Below, piece by piece: positions 44,054 to 57,506 of a DNA stretch of 64,000 nucleotides; position 1 is the stretch's first letter, and each line of letters opens with the position of its first letter. Position numbers and translations under genes: made by a program. Source of the stretch: Clostridiales bacterium (GTDB taxonomy: Bacteria; Bacillota; Clostridia; Lachnospirales; Lachnospiraceae). The notes beneath the pieces were generated by a model, which was not told the origin of the DNA, ran no database searches, and saw only the letters and a list, made by a program, of their open reading frames with translations. The stretch covers positions 1-64,000 of the forward strand of contig JAMPHY010000016.1 in NCBI GenBank assembly GCA_023663185.1, read 5' to 3'.

Positions 44054-45373
44054 TTACTTATTGTTTCTTTCATTATATTGTTTTACCATATTTGCTTTAG
44101 CAGCAATACTTCCGGGCTTCGCGTTCTTATTATAATACTCGGTTGCTTTCTTTACTGCCTCGTCTTTTTCTTCCTGTGTCATACTAGGTCTTGCAGGCTT
44201 GGAATTAGCGGTAGTATTTACGTTTCTGGTATTCATATTAGCGTAAGCGTTAAGCTTTTCAGCCCTGACTCCTGCTTTTTCCAATTTTTTCTTAGCTTTG
44301 CCTTCATTTTTCTTAATTAAATCGTCCAAATCCATTTTATCAATATACTTATTAATGGCTATCTGCTGAATACTTCTTACAACAGCTCCCGCCACCCAGT
44401 ATAAACCAAGACCGGCAGGTAATGTATAACAAAATACTGCTGACATAATAGGCATAAATGTGTTCATCATTTTCATTGACTGCATCATGCTGCTTTGCTG
44501 GTCATTGGCGTCTTTACTAGCAGGTTCCTGCTGCGGCATAAGCTTTGTATTAATCCACTGTGTTACAGCAGAAAGAATCGGAATTAATAAAGCTGCTATT
44601 ACCATACCGTAAGAACCGACTGCTAAAGATTCTTTCACAATATATGAAGGAGAATTTCCTATATTAAGTCCCAGAAAATTATTATACCTGTTAATTAATG
44701 AAAGCGTATTATCTACATCAGCAGATAAAACTGAAAACTTCTCTTTAATACTGAGCCATTCAGCGCTTGAAGCTTTATTTAAAACATCAATATAAGTATT
44801 CTGTACATAAGAAATAACTCCGCCTGTAAAAGCTTCGTTGCTAAATTGTTTTCTGTAAATAGCTGCATTGCTGAATCCCTGAATAAATTCTGAACTTCCT
44901 GCCTGATTAATCAGATTATCAACAAGAGGAAAAAATGCGTTTTTAACTGTACTTACATATGCCGGAATATTGTTTATAACACGATACAATGCAAACAAAA
45001 TCGGCATTTGAATAAGTAATTGCACACAACTTCCTGTAGGAGAAACGCCATATTTTGCATAAACAGCGTTCTGCTCCGCGCTCATTGCCATCATGGATTC
45101 GTTATCTTTTTTATTTTTATACTTTGTTTGAATAGCCTGAAGTTCAGGATTCATTTTTGCAGATAATTTTGAAAACTTCTGCTGTTTAACGGTAAGCGGC
45201 ATCATAAGCAGATAAATGACAATCGTAAATAAGATGATAGCAAGTCCTATATTAGGAATGCCAATTTTATCCAATACGAAAAAAATCGCTTCCATTATAT
45301 AACCTAATAATTTGGAAATAGGTCCTATAATTGCTCCATCATCGGGAGTTAATAAAATTCCTGACACTATCAT
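44054..45373 (-). CDS. yidC: Membrane protein insertase YidC
   Basis: 439 residues, larger than many Gram-positive YidC. The conserved insertase core has about five TM segments (starting near 32-60, then PILFALYRVI near 128 and later ones). Unlike Bacillus SpoIIIJ it lacks an obvious lipobox. A 130-residue extracytoplasmic loop lies between TM segments (about 145-245). The basic C-terminal tail (about 335-439) is rich in Lys and Asn and may bind ribosomes. Confidence 0.94.
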   Translation of the reverse strand: MIVSGILLTPDDGAIIGPISKLLGYIMEAIFFVLDKIGIPNIGLAIILFTIVIYLLMMPLTVKQQKFSKLSAKMNPELQAIQTKYKNKKDNESMMAMSAEQNAVYAKYGVSPTGSCVQLLIQMPILFALYRVINNIPAYVSTVKNAFFPLVDNLINQAGSSEFIQGFSNAAIYRKQFSNEAFTGGVISYVQNTYIDVLNKASSAEWLSIKEKFSVLSADVDNTLSLINRYNNFLGLNIGNSPSYIVKESLAVGSYGMVIAALLIPILSAVTQWINTKLMPQQEPASKDANDQQSSMMQSMKMMNTFMPIMSAVFCYTLPAGLGLYWVAGAVVRSIQQIAINKYIDKMDLDDLIKKNEGKAKKKLEKAGVRAEKLNAYANMNTRNVNTTANSKPARPSMTQEEKDEAVKKATEYYNKNAKPGSIAAKANMVKQYNERNNK

Positions 45374-45390
45374 TTCCCCTTTCAGTTTAC

Positions 45391-45600
45391 TTAAGGAACA
45401 GGATCATAACCACCTTTTGAAAAAGGATTACATCTGATAATTCTCCATAAAGCAAGAAGTCCGCCTTTAATTGCTCCATATTTTTCTACTGCTTCAAGAC
45501 CATACTCCGAGCATGTAGGAAAATACGGGCACTTTGTACTCTTCATCGGAGAAATATACTTTCTATAGAATTTAATAAGATAAATTAAAAATTTTTTCAT
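45391..45600 (-). CDS. yidD: Membrane protein insertion efficiency factor YidD
   Basis: 69 residues. Family signature [20 protein letters not shown] and [14 protein letters not shown]. It helps YidC insert proteins. It lies between rnpA and yidC in the standard order. Confidence 0.96.
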   Translation of the reverse strand: MKKFLIYLIKFYRKYISPMKSTKCPYFPTCSEYGLEAVEKYGAIKGGLLALWRIIRCNPFSKGGYDPVP

Positions 45601-45654
45601 ATCAATTTCTAAAATAATTCACCACATACTATACACATAAATTTCATATAAAAA

Positions 45655-46002
45655 TCAATAAAAATAAATCTTTAATATATGATGAATTTTTGCAAGATGT
45701 AATAATGCGCTTTCTATCTCGCTATATGAGGCAGAAGCTGCGCTTTTTCTGGCAACGACTACTATATCTAAACCACTATTAAATATATTTTCATGTAGTC
45801 TGTAACTTTCCTTCACCAGTCTGCTGAATCTATGCCTTACAACGCTATTGCCTATCTTTTTACTGGCTGATATTCCTAATCTGTTTCGGTTACTGTTGTT
45901 TTCCAATACATACATAACGATATATTTGTTTACATAACTTTTACCATTTTTATATACATAAACAAAATTTGTATTTTTTTTCAAAGATTCAGTAAATTTC
46001 AT
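45655..46002 (-). CDS. rnpA: Ribonuclease P protein component
   Basis: 115 residues. RnpA signature NRLGISASKKIGNSVVRHR (about 39-57) is present. It is the protein partner of the RNase P RNA in maturing tRNA 5' ends. A terminator-like hairpin separates it from rpmH. Confidence 0.95.
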   Translation of the reverse strand: MKFTESLKKNTNFVYVYKNGKSYVNKYIVMYVLENNSNRNRLGISASKKIGNSVVRHRFSRLVKESYRLHENIFNSGLDIVVVARKSAASASYSEIESALLHLAKIHHILKIYFY

Positions 46003-46044
46003 ATAATAAAATACCCTAAATTTCCAATCTTATAATACTATAGG

Positions 46045-46070
46045 GAAAAATAGGCCACATAAATGCGGCC
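46045..46070 (-). promoter_or_regulatory. Attenuator-like hairpin between rpmH and rnpA
   Basis: In the minus-strand RNA, GGCCGCAU and AUGUGGCC pair (one G-U) around two bases, followed by UAUUUUUCCC. It lies just after the rpmH stop and before rnpA, so it could lower rnpA expression relative to L34. Confidence 0.55.
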
Positions 46071-46075
46071 CATTC

Positions 46076-46210
46076 TTATGCTGATAATCTTTTTCTTCCT
46101 TTAGCTCTTCTTGCAGCTAAAACTTTCCTTCCGCCCTTAGTACTCATTCTTGCCCTGAATCCGTGGACTTTTGATCTATGCCTTTTCTTCGGCTGAAATG
46201 TCATTTTCAT
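46076..46210 (-). CDS. rpmH: 50S ribosomal protein L34
   Basis: 44 residues: [18 protein letters not shown], then [20 protein letters not shown], ending in RKRLSA. This is the typical L34 sequence and length. It is the first gene of the rpmH-rnpA-yidD-yidC-jag operon, divergent from dnaA. Confidence 0.98.
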   Translation of the reverse strand: MKMTFQPKKRHRSKVHGFRARMSTKGGRKVLAARRAKGRKRLSA

Positions 46211-46680
46211 TAATAATGCACCTCCTTCACTCGATACACAAAAAATTTACTTTAATTAGTTTAATAAATAATTCCTTACAACAAATAATAAAATATGGAA
46301 AACAACACTACCATTTTATATAATTAAACCAAATACGTCAAGTAAACAATAAAAAATAAAATATAAAATTTTTATAACAATAAATATTATATAAAAAATT
46401 TTTTTTCAAATCCACTTTACATAATAATATCCACAATCTGTGGATAAGTTGTGGATAACTCAAAATTTATATGTTAAAAACTTTATACTTTGTTAAATTA
46501 TCAATCCTTTCTCATGTTAATATCCATTATCATATATATCCACTATGAAATAATAATCCATAAAGAATATGTAAACCTGTTGATTATTTTGTGGATAAGT
46601 AATATTTGAATTTTTACATTATTTATATTATTATATATATTAGTATATTTTCATTATTTTTTAAGGGGTTATATAAAAGA
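46211..46680. other. oriC: Replication origin region (oriC), rpmH-dnaA intergenic
   Basis: 470 very AT-rich bases. DnaA boxes: perfect TGTGGATAA (complement TTATCCACA) at 46439-46447, 46450-46458 and 46590-46598, and ATATCCACA (one mismatch) at 46427-46435. Long A/T tracts near 46350-46410 are candidates for the unwinding element. Position between rpmH and dnaA is the classic Firmicute origin. A further TTATACACA box lies between dnaA and dnaN (48167-48175), so the origin may be bipartite. Confidence 0.9.
46313..46341 (-). promoter_or_regulatory. Promoter of the rpmH operon
   Basis: Minus strand: -35 TTGACG (46336-46341), 17-base spacer, -10 TAAAAT (46313-46318). The leader is about 100 bases. 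Confidence 0.7.
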
Positions 46681-48042
46681 ATGGATTCTATCAAAGAAAA
46701 CTGGGACTTAATTAAAGAAACATTAAAAAAAGAATATGATTTATCTGATATTTCTTATACTACATGGATTGCCCCGCTTAATTTTTATGAAGTAAAGGAT
46801 AATATTGTTACTATATTAATACCTTCCGACCAGTCGCATGCGCTTAATTATATTTCAAGTAAGTATAAAAGTTACTTTCAAGTGACTATATCTGAAATGA
46901 TGAACCATACTTATGATATTTCTTTCGTACTTGAAAAAGATATAGATGAAATGACTAAAAGCGATATAACTGAGATTAAACATGTTTATAATATAAATCA
47001 TGAAAATGCTAACCTCAATCCTAAGTATACTTTTGATACATTTGTCGTTGGTAGTAATAACAAGTTTGCACATTCTGCATCTTTAGCAGCAGCGGAATCT
47101 CCCGGAGAAGTATATAATCCTCTATATATATATGGAGGAGCAGGACTTGGCAAGACTCACTTAATGCACTCAATAGGTCATTTTATTTTAGACCATAACC
47201 CTGATATGAAGGTATTGTATGTAACTTCTGAAATATTTACCAATGAAGTTATTGAATCCATACGAAGTGGTAACGCTGCCAAAATGACTAAATTAAGAGA
47301 AAAGTACAGAACCGTAGACGTTCTTCTTATTGATGATATACAATTTATAATAGGTAAGGAAAGTACACAGGAAGAGTTTTTCCATACATTTAATACCCTT
47401 CATTCCGCAGGCAAACAGATAATTCTTTCATCGGACAAGCCGCCTAAGGAACTGGAAGAACTAGATGAGAGATTCCGTTCAAGATTTGAATGGGGACTTA
47501 CAGCCGATATACAGCCGCCTGATTATGAAACAAGAATGGCTATACTTATTAAAAATACTGAAATGTATAATAAACAAATAGATAATGAAGTATTGCAGTA
47601 TATCGCTAATAATATTAAATCAAATATTAGGGAGCTTGAGGGAGCCTTTAATAAGATTATTGCTTTTTCAAAATTAAATAACATAAACAATATGAATATT
47701 GACCATGCTAAAGAAGCCCTTAAAGATATTATTTATCCTGATAAACCAAGAGAAGTAACCACTTCTTTAATTATAGAAGTAGTTGCGGAATATTTTAAGA
47801 TTAAACCTGAGGATATTACTTCTAAAAGAAGAAATTCTGAATTTGTACAGGCAAGGCAGATAGTCATGTACTTATGCAGGGAATTAACGGACACCTCTTT
47901 CTCAAGTATAGGTAAAATCTTAGGAAAGAAGGACCATACCACAGTTATACACGGTGTTAATAAAATTAATGAAGAAATTGTGAATAACGAAGAGCTTAAA
48001 AATAAAATAGACTCAATTAAGAAGAAAATAATATCTGCTTAA
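46681..48042 (+). CDS. dnaA: Chromosomal replication initiator protein DnaA
   Basis: 453 residues from the ATG at 46681 (MDSIKENWDLI, family-typical, with AAGGGG 12 bases upstream); an in-frame upstream extension is implausible. Domain I at about 1-85, AAA+ domain with Walker A GGAGLGKTH (152-160) and LLIDDIQF, and C-terminal domain IV with DHTTVIHG, which reads DnaA boxes. It opens oriC next to it. Confidence 0.98.
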   Translation: MDSIKENWDLIKETLKKEYDLSDISYTTWIAPLNFYEVKDNIVTILIPSDQSHALNYISSKYKSYFQVTISEMMNHTYDISFVLEKDIDEMTKSDITEIKHVYNINHENANLNPKYTFDTFVVGSNNKFAHSASLAAAESPGEVYNPLYIYGGAGLGKTHLMHSIGHFILDHNPDMKVLYVTSEIFTNEVIESIRSGNAAKMTKLREKYRTVDVLLIDDIQFIIGKESTQEEFFHTFNTLHSAGKQIILSSDKPPKELEELDERFRSRFEWGLTADIQPPDYETRMAILIKNTEMYNKQIDNEVLQYIANNIKSNIRELEGAFNKIIAFSKLNNINNMNIDHAKEALKDIIYPDKPREVTTSLIIEVVAEYFKIKPEDITSKRRNSEFVQARQIVMYLCRELTDTSFSSIGKILGKKDHTTVIHGVNKINEEIVNNEELKNKIDSIKKKIISA

Positions 48043-48254
48043 AGTAAATTAAATTTTATGTTAAAAACACAAATGTTGATAAGTTGAAATTTATTCTTAA
48101 GTTATAATAAGTTTTTCACATATTATAAGTTTCTTTTTTCGCTGAAAAATAGTATAATAAAGAAGGTTATACACATTTCAACAGCTATTATTAAGTATTA
48201 TTATTAAATTAATAAAAATATATAACTTAAAATTTGAAAGGAAGTCATGTACAG
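48043..48254. other. dnaA-dnaN intergenic region
   Basis: About 210 AT-rich bases with a DnaA box fitting TTATNCACA (TTATACACA, 48167-48175) and a weaker TGTTGATAA (48074-48082). A TATAAT occurs at 48152-48157 but without a good -35. It may be the second half of a bipartite origin and carry the dnaN promoter. Confidence 0.5.
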
Positions 48255-49364
48255 ATGAAAATTGTATGTAAGAAATCTAATCTTTTAAACGGTGTTATGG
48301 TTGTTTCAAAAGCGGTTCCAAGTAAAACAACAATGTCCATTCTGGAATGTATCCTTGTAGATGTAAGAAATGATGAAATAAAATTATCTGCAAATGACAT
48401 GGAACTTGGAATCGAAACAAAGATTGATGGTGAAATTGTTGAAAAAGGCATGATTGCTTTAGATGCAAAAATATTTATGGATATTGTGCGTAAGCTTCCT
48501 GACAGTGATATAAAAATAGAAACTGACTCTAATTTTACTACGACTATTACTTGTGAAAAAGCTAAATTCAATATTCCGGGTAAATCAGGAGAAGATTTTT
48601 CATATCTTCCACAAATTGAAAGAAACGATTGTATTATAGTTTCACAGTTTACTTTAAAGGAAATTATAAGACAGACAATTTTTTCAATATCAGATAATGA
48701 TAATAATAAACTTATGACCGGAGAATTATTTGAAATTAATGAAGATGTACTTAAAGTAGTTTCATTAGATGGGCATAGAATATCAATCAGAAAGATAAAA
48801 TTAAAAAATTCATATTCTCCTAAGAAAATAGTAGTTCCGGGTAAGACATTGAATGAAATAAGTAAGATTCTTTCAGGAGACACGGATAAAGATGTAAGTA
48901 TTTTCTTTACAAATAACCATATATTGTTTGAGTTTGACAGTACTGTAGTAGTTTCTCGATTGATTGAAGGTGAATATTTCAGGATAGACCAAATGCTTTC
49001 AAGCGATTATGAAACAAAAGTAAGAATTAATAAAAAAGAATTTCTGGATTGTATAGACAGAGCTACCCTTCTTGTAAAAGAAGGAGATAAAAAGCCTATT
49101 ATTATTAATATTACGGATTCTTCAATGGAATTAAAAATCAATACTATCATAGGAAGCATGGATGAAGATATTGATATAAATAAAAGCGGTAAAGATTTGA
49201 TGATAGGATTTAATCCTAAATTTTTGATAGATGCATTAAGGGTTATAGATGACGAAGAAGTGGATTTATATATGGTTAATCCGAAAGCTCCGTGTTTTAT
49301 AAGAGATGCCGAAGAAAACTATATTTATCTTATTCTTCCCGTTAATTTTACTATAGTCAACTAG
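48255..49364 (+). CDS. dnaN: DNA polymerase III beta subunit (sliding clamp)
   Basis: About 369 residues with the three-fold repeated clamp fold; it holds the replicative polymerase on DNA. I use the ATG at 48255 (MKIVCKKSNLL) with AAAGGAAG 10 bases upstream; a TTG at 48234 is less likely. The C-terminus FIRDAEENYIYLILPVNF resembles the usual clamp end. Confidence 0.96.
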   Translation: MKIVCKKSNLLNGVMVVSKAVPSKTTMSILECILVDVRNDEIKLSANDMELGIETKIDGEIVEKGMIALDAKIFMDIVRKLPDSDIKIETDSNFTTTITCEKAKFNIPGKSGEDFSYLPQIERNDCIIVSQFTLKEIIRQTIFSISDNDNNKLMTGELFEINEDVLKVVSLDGHRISIRKIKLKNSYSPKKIVVPGKTLNEISKILSGDTDKDVSIFFTNNHILFEFDSTVVVSRLIEGEYFRIDQMLSSDYETKVRINKKEFLDCIDRATLLVKEGDKKPIIINITDSSMELKINTIIGSMDEDIDINKSGKDLMIGFNPKFLIDALRVIDDEEVDLYMVNPKAPCFIRDAEENYIYLILPVNFTIVN

Positions 49365-49411
49365 ATATAATTACATAGTAACTGTTAAGTTATGTATAAG
49401 TAAGGAAAAAT

Positions 49412-49619
49412 ATGGAAACTATAATAATCAGAGATGATTTTATTAAACTCGGACAGGTGCTTAAACTTGCAGGTTTGGTAGAATCCGGTTTGGAAGCAAA
49501 AATTAATATTCAAGAAGGATATGTAAAAGTAAACGGACAAACAGAATGTCAGCGCGGTAAAAAAATTCATGCCGGTGATGTAATTGAGTTTGACGGACAG
49601 CAGGTTAAGGTAGAAACTA

Positions 49620-49630
<11 letters not shown>
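49412..49630 (+). CDS. S4-domain protein RlbA/YaaA
   Basis: 72 residues, a single S4 RNA-binding domain (FIKLGQVLKLAGLVESGLEA, VKVNGQTECQRGKKI). It lies between dnaN and recF as in Bacillus (yaaA/rlbA). It overlaps the start of recF by 11 bases, so the two are coupled. Confidence 0.92.
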
Positions 49631-52617
<2,987 letters not shown>

Positions 52618-52640
52618 ACTAAAAAGTTTGGAGTTGAAAT

Positions 52641-55157
52641 ATGGACGATAGGATTTTTGATAAAATCGAAGATGTAGACCTTAAGAAAAAAATGGAAGAT
52701 TCATACATTGATTATGCGATGAGCGTTATTGCCGCCCGCGCACTGCCCGATGTAAGAGACGGACTTAAACCCGTACAAAGAAGGGTACTCTATTCAATGA
52801 TTGAATTGAATAACGGTCCCGATAAGCCGCATAGAAAAAGTGCGCGTATCGTCGGTGATACAATGGGTAAATATCACCCTCATGGTGATAGTTCTATTTA
52901 CGGCGCTTTGGTAAACATGGCTCAGGAGTGGTCTACCCATTATCCGCTGGTTGATGGACATGGAAATTTCGGTTCGGTAGACGGTGATGGCGCCGCTGCC
53001 ATGCGTTATACTGAAGCAAGACTCAGTAAAATTTCCATGGAACTGCTTGCGGATATTAATAAAGATACCGTAGATTTTGTTCCTAACTTTGACGATACCG
53101 AGAAAGAACCTGTCGTATTGCCGAGCCGTTATCCTAATCTTCTGGTAAACGGCACTTCCGGTATTGCCGTAGGTATGGCTACCAATATTCCGCCTCATAA
53201 TATGAGAGAAGTAATAAGTGCGGTTGTAAAAATTATAGATAATCAGGTACAGGAAAACAGAAATACGGATATAGAAGAAATACTGGAACTTATAAAAGCT
53301 CCGGATTTTCCTACGGGTGGTATTATTCTCGGTACAAGGGGCGCGGAAGAAGCATATCGTACCGGACGCGGCAAGGTACGGGTGCGCGCCGTGACAAATA
53401 TCGAATCCATGCCTAACGGAAAAAACCGTATAATAGTTACTGAGCTTCCTTATATGGTAAATAAAGCTAACCTTATTCTGAAAATTGCAGATATGGTTAA
53501 GCTTAAAAAGATTGACGGCATTACTGACCTTCGTGATGAAACAAACCGTGAAGGTATGCGGATTGTAATTGAGTTAAGAAAAGATGTGAACGCTAACGTC
53601 ATATTAAACCAGCTTTATAAACATACGCAGCTTCAGGATTCATTCGGCATTATTATGCTTGCTCTTGTAAATCAAGAGCCTAAAGTAATGAATATTCTGG
53701 ATATGCTGAATTATTATCTTGATCATCAAAAAGATGTAGTAACAAGAAGAACAAAGTATGATTTAAATAAGGCGGAAGAAAGAGACCATATTTTACAGGG
53801 GTTATTGATTGCCCTTGATAATATTGATGAAGTAATACAGATTATCAGAAGCAGCCAGACTACCCAGACTGCTAAAGACAGATTGATAGAAAGATTTGCT
53901 CTTACGGACGTTCAGGCACAGGCTATCGTAGATATGCGTCTGCGCGCTTTGACAGGCTTGGAAAGAGAAAAGCTTGAGAATGAGCATAGAGAATTAATGG
54001 CAAAAATTGCAGAATTAAAGGCAATTTTGGCAGATGAAAAATTACTGCTTGGAGTAATAAAAGAAGAAATATTGATTATTTCTGAAAAATACGGCGACGA
54101 CAGAAAAAGTAAAATCGGATATGATGTCTTTGATATCGATCAGGAAGATTTAATTCCAAAAGGAAATACTATTATAGCCATGACAAATCTCGGCTATGTA
54201 AAACGTATGACCGTAGATAACTTTAAAGCGCAGCACCGCGGCGGCAAAGGTATCAAAGGAATGCAGACGATTGAAGAAGATTACATAGAAGACCTTCTTA
54301 TGATGACTACGCATGATTATCTCATGTTCTTTACAAATATGGGAAGAGTATATCGTTTGAAAGCGTATGAGATTCCGGAAGCGGGGCGTACCGCAAGGGG
54401 AACGGCAATTATTAATCTGCTTCAATTAAATCCCGGCGAAAAGATTTCTGCAATGATACCAATTAAGGGATATGAGCAGGATAAAAATCTTTTCATGGTA
54501 ACAAAGAAAGGCATCGTTAAGAAAACTTCCATTATGGAATACAGCAATGTCAGGAAAAAAGGTCTTAATGCCATAAATATTCGTGAAGATGATGAACTTA
54601 TTGAAGTAAAATCCACAGATAAAGATACTGAAATTTTCTTAGTAACAAAATTCGGTATGTGCATCAGATTCAAGGAAACGGAAGTAAGGGCTACTGGAAG
54701 AAATTCTATGGGCGTTTATGGAATGAAACTTTCCGCCGGTGATGAAATAATAGGCATGCAGTTAGACCATCAGGGCAATTCCCTTCTGATAGTATCTGAA
54801 AACGGAATGGGTAAACGTACATTACTTGACGAGTTTACAGTGCAGCACCGTGGCGGTAAAGGCGTTAAATGTTATAAGATTACGGAGAAAACAGGCAATG
54901 TTGTCGGCGTAAAAGCCGTTAATGACGACCATGAAATTCTCATGATTACAACGGAAGGAATCATTATCCAGCTCCGTATGGAAGATATCTCGACGTATGG
55001 CAGAATCACATCGGGAGTAAAGATGATGAATCTTGAAGACGGCGTGAAAATAGCCAAGATTGCCAAAGTCCGCGAGAAATCAAGCGATGATGAGCAGGAG
55101 ATTGAGAGTGGAGATATTGAAGATATTGGAGATGAAAATCTCGAAGACTTGAATTAG
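52641..55157 (+). CDS. gyrA: DNA gyrase subunit A
   Basis: 838 residues. The catalytic Tyr is in AMRYTEAR (Tyr123). The beta-pinwheel has a GyrA-box-like QHRGGKG in two places (near residues 530 and 735). In the quinolone-contact helix, HGDSSIYG, the position of E. coli Asp87 is Gly88, while the Ser83 equivalent (Ser84) is kept. The acidic tail after about 808 is short. Confidence 0.98.
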   Translation: MDDRIFDKIEDVDLKKKMEDSYIDYAMSVIAARALPDVRDGLKPVQRRVLYSMIELNNGPDKPHRKSARIVGDTMGKYHPHGDSSIYGALVNMAQEWSTHYPLVDGHGNFGSVDGDGAAAMRYTEARLSKISMELLADINKDTVDFVPNFDDTEKEPVVLPSRYPNLLVNGTSGIAVGMATNIPPHNMREVISAVVKIIDNQVQENRNTDIEEILELIKAPDFPTGGIILGTRGAEEAYRTGRGKVRVRAVTNIESMPNGKNRIIVTELPYMVNKANLILKIADMVKLKKIDGITDLRDETNREGMRIVIELRKDVNANVILNQLYKHTQLQDSFGIIMLALVNQEPKVMNILDMLNYYLDHQKDVVTRRTKYDLNKAEERDHILQGLLIALDNIDEVIQIIRSSQTTQTAKDRLIERFALTDVQAQAIVDMRLRALTGLEREKLENEHRELMAKIAELKAILADEKLLLGVIKEEILIISEKYGDDRKSKIGYDVFDIDQEDLIPKGNTIIAMTNLGYVKRMTVDNFKAQHRGGKGIKGMQTIEEDYIEDLLMMTTHDYLMFFTNMGRVYRLKAYEIPEAGRTARGTAIINLLQLNPGEKISAMIPIKGYEQDKNLFMVTKKGIVKKTSIMEYSNVRKKGLNAINIREDDELIEVKSTDKDTEIFLVTKFGMCIRFKETEVRATGRNSMGVYGMKLSAGDEIIGMQLDHQGNSLLIVSENGMGKRTLLDEFTVQHRGGKGVKCYKITEKTGNVVGVKAVNDDHEILMITTEGIIIQLRMEDISTYGRITSGVKMMNLEDGVKIAKIAKVREKSSDDEQEIESGDIEDIGDENLEDLN

Positions 55158-55180
55158 ATGGTAATGGTAAAAGAATTAGA

Positions 55181-56227
55181 ATGAGAACCAACAAAAATAG
55201 AAACATATCAATGAAAAGAAAGTTTACAATTTTTATCGTAGCAGTATTAACGTTTTTTGTAAGAAGCATGACAGCGTATGCCAAACCGGAACAGGAGCCG
55301 TTCAAAACAATTACTATTTCTTTTGCAGGAGATTGTACTTTGGGCGGTTTCGAAGGACAAACCAGCGGAAATTTGTTTTGTGATTATTATAATATGTTTG
55401 GCAGCGAGTATTATTTCAAAAATGTTAGGGAAATATTTGAGCAAGATGACATTACTTATGTCAATCTGGAAGGAGCGTTGACTCCGTATACTCAAGTAGT
55501 AGAAAAAAAATATCCGATTAAGGGCGAACCGGAATATATTGATATTTTATTGGACGGTTCCATAGAGGTAGTAAATCTGTCAAATAACCACACTTATGAT
55601 TGCGGACAAGCGGGATATGATTCGTGCAAACAGCTTTTGGCAGATGCCGATATTGCATACTGTGGCGAACTAGAAACCTGTACTTTGTATAAAAATGGCA
55701 TTCAGGTAGGCTTTATAGGCTTAAACTGCTGGGAAATGAATAATGCTTTAGCAAATAAGCTTAAAACTTTAATAACTGATTTAAAAAGCAGCGGTTGCGA
55801 TATTGTCTGTGTGATGTTTCATGGCGGTATTGAATATGAATATGAAAGTAATCAGACGACAGAAGCGTTTGCACATAGCGCTATTGATTATGGCGCTGAT
55901 ATCGTTGTCGGTTCGCATCCGCATGTAGTACAGGGAATTGAAGTATATAATGGAAAAATAATTTGTTATAGTTTAGGTAATTTTAGCTTTGGTGCGAATA
56001 AAAACCCAAAAGATAAGGATACGTTTATTTTTCAACAGACATTTTTGGTAGATAATGCCGGAACGGTTTTCTATGGAGAAAATCGTGTCATTCCTTGCAA
56101 AGTTTCATCGGTATCTGATAAGAACGATTACTGTCCGACGCCGCAGGAGGAAGAAGAATACGACAGAATTATGCAAAAACTTGCTGAGTGCAGTAAAAAA
56201 TATCCTGTCAGCTATTTTGAGCGTTGA
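55181..56227 (+). CDS. CapA-family (poly-gamma-glutamate-type) metallophosphatase-like protein
   Basis: 348 residues; a signal peptide (about 11-33, start at 55181 or the ATG at 55211) puts it outside the membrane. PGA_cap motifs SFAGDCTLGG, NLEGALT, LSNNHTYDCGQAGY, FHGGIEYE and VGSHPHVVQGIE form the calcineurin-like metal site. Family members take part in capsule or surface polymer handling, but no other cap genes are here, so the role is open. It is 23 bases downstream of gyrA. Confidence 0.88.
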   Translation: MRTNKNRNISMKRKFTIFIVAVLTFFVRSMTAYAKPEQEPFKTITISFAGDCTLGGFEGQTSGNLFCDYYNMFGSEYYFKNVREIFEQDDITYVNLEGALTPYTQVVEKKYPIKGEPEYIDILLDGSIEVVNLSNNHTYDCGQAGYDSCKQLLADADIAYCGELETCTLYKNGIQVGFIGLNCWEMNNALANKLKTLITDLKSSGCDIVCVMFHGGIEYEYESNQTTEAFAHSAIDYGADIVVGSHPHVVQGIEVYNGKIICYSLGNFSFGANKNPKDKDTFIFQQTFLVDNAGTVFYGENRVIPCKVSSVSDKNDYCPTPQEEEEYDRIMQKLAECSKKYPVSYFER

Positions 56228-56316
56228 TAAACTAATTTTATATCGGGGCAATTTGGAATGAGTAAACATACATTACTTCCGAAAGAAGATATCTAAAATT
56301 AAATATGGAGAAATAT

Positions 56317-57246
56317 ATGATTTATACAGAATTAACAAATAAAGCAATAAATATATCATATAAAGCACATTTAGAACAATACGACATAGACGGAATACCG
56401 TATTTTCTTCATCTATATCATTTAGCGGAACAGATGAATACGGAAAAAAGATGTTGTATAGCGCTTTTGCATGATGTATTGGAAAATACAAATACAACAA
56501 AAGAAGAATTGGAAAAAAATTTTCCAAATGAAATTGTGGAAGCTGTCTTACTTCTTACATATAAAAATCATGAAGATTATTATGATTATGTGAAAAATGT
56601 CTGCACAAATGAAGATGCGGCATTTGTAAAGCTTGCAGATTTAATACATAATATATCTGAGAACAGATTGTTAGGAACAGATATTTCCATTAAAGAGAAG
56701 AATTGTCGGATAAAAAAATATTTAAAATCGATAAAAATAGTATCTGATTCTTTAAATAATGGGATTATTGTGCCAGCTAGTACGGATTATTTACAGTGGG
56801 ATATTATTTTAAAGCATTTTCAGTTGCCAGACCGTTTAATTTATATTGAAACAGATAAAGAAGTAATGGATTATTTAACAGAGGAACAATATGAAAGGCT
56901 TCATGGAAAAACACTGGAAGAACAGATGGAATTTTTTGAAGTGTCACAGATTCGTAGGAAAGATGGAGCATCTACAGAAAATTATTATAATGTTTCAAAT
57001 ATAAATTTTAAGGAATTTATGAGTAGTAATAATGAAGATATATTGTTGTTGGCTTCCGGATGTATAATAGGTTTTTTGGATATCAGATTAAACGAATATA
57101 GAGAGTACTGTAAAGAAATCATATCGCCTATCTATGTAGGACAGCGTGAAGTTTGCAGAATCAACAAATGGTGGATTGACCATTCATGGGATCATATGGC
57201 TAGGGTAGATGAATCATTGTCTTATCAGTTGAAATTGATTATTTAA
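56317..57246 (+). CDS. HD-domain (RelA/SpoT hydrolase-like) protein with unknown C-terminal half
   Basis: 309 residues from the ATG at 56317 (GGAG 6 bases upstream). The N-terminal half (about 1-150) is an HD domain: LLHDVLENT and KLADLIHNIS match the metal motifs of (p)ppGpp hydrolases. There is no synthetase domain. The C-terminal ~150 residues, rich in aromatic and acidic residues, match nothing I know. It could hydrolyse an alarmone or other nucleotide. Confidence 0.72.
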   Translation: MIYTELTNKAINISYKAHLEQYDIDGIPYFLHLYHLAEQMNTEKRCCIALLHDVLENTNTTKEELEKNFPNEIVEAVLLLTYKNHEDYYDYVKNVCTNEDAAFVKLADLIHNISENRLLGTDISIKEKNCRIKKYLKSIKIVSDSLNNGIIVPASTDYLQWDIILKHFQLPDRLIYIETDKEVMDYLTEEQYERLHGKTLEEQMEFFEVSQIRRKDGASTENYYNVSNINFKEFMSSNNEDILLLASGCIIGFLDIRLNEYREYCKEIISPIYVGQREVCRINKWWIDHSWDHMARVDESLSYQLKLII

Positions 57247-57287
57247 TGACTATATAATTTCTTTAACTGAGTATATTATACTAATTA

Positions 57288-57328
57288 AAAAATGCAAATT
57301 TAAAGTATAATTTTAAATTTGCATTTTT
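57288..57328 (+). terminator. Terminator of the HD gene
   Basis: Perfect 17-base arms AAAAATGCAAATTTAAA and complement around a 7-base loop, T-run on both sides. Confidence 0.85.
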
Positions 57329-57359
57329 GATATTCTGTTACTATTCGAACTTGTTGGGT

Positions 57360-57506
57360 GGCATGAACTCATATGTTTCCATGAGTGGCACGCTTTCGCT
57401 CCGTGGAAAATCGCAGCGGTACTAGGTTCAAAAGCTAAAAAGCAGCTTTTTCACCAAGGACCGGCGTTTTCCAAGGACCACTCATGAAAACATATGAGTT
57501 CATGCC
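57360..57506 (+). repeat. Palindromic element family A, copy 2
   Basis: 147 bases. Outer arms GGCATGAACTCATATGTTTC... and complement match at 28 of 29 positions. Interior modules GCACGCTTTCGCTCCGTGG and GGCGTTTTCCAAGG are as in the other copies. The tail GGCTGTGAATAGTA is at 57513-57526. It is in the same orientation as A1. Confidence 0.93.

Noticed and set aside
46606-46680. N-terminal extension of DnaA by 25 hydrophobic residues
   Set aside because: It is translated origin DNA; the family start is at 46681 and DnaA has no membrane segment there.
53802-54673. Antisense frames within gyrA
   Set aside because: Shadows of a highly conserved coding gene with no translation signals.
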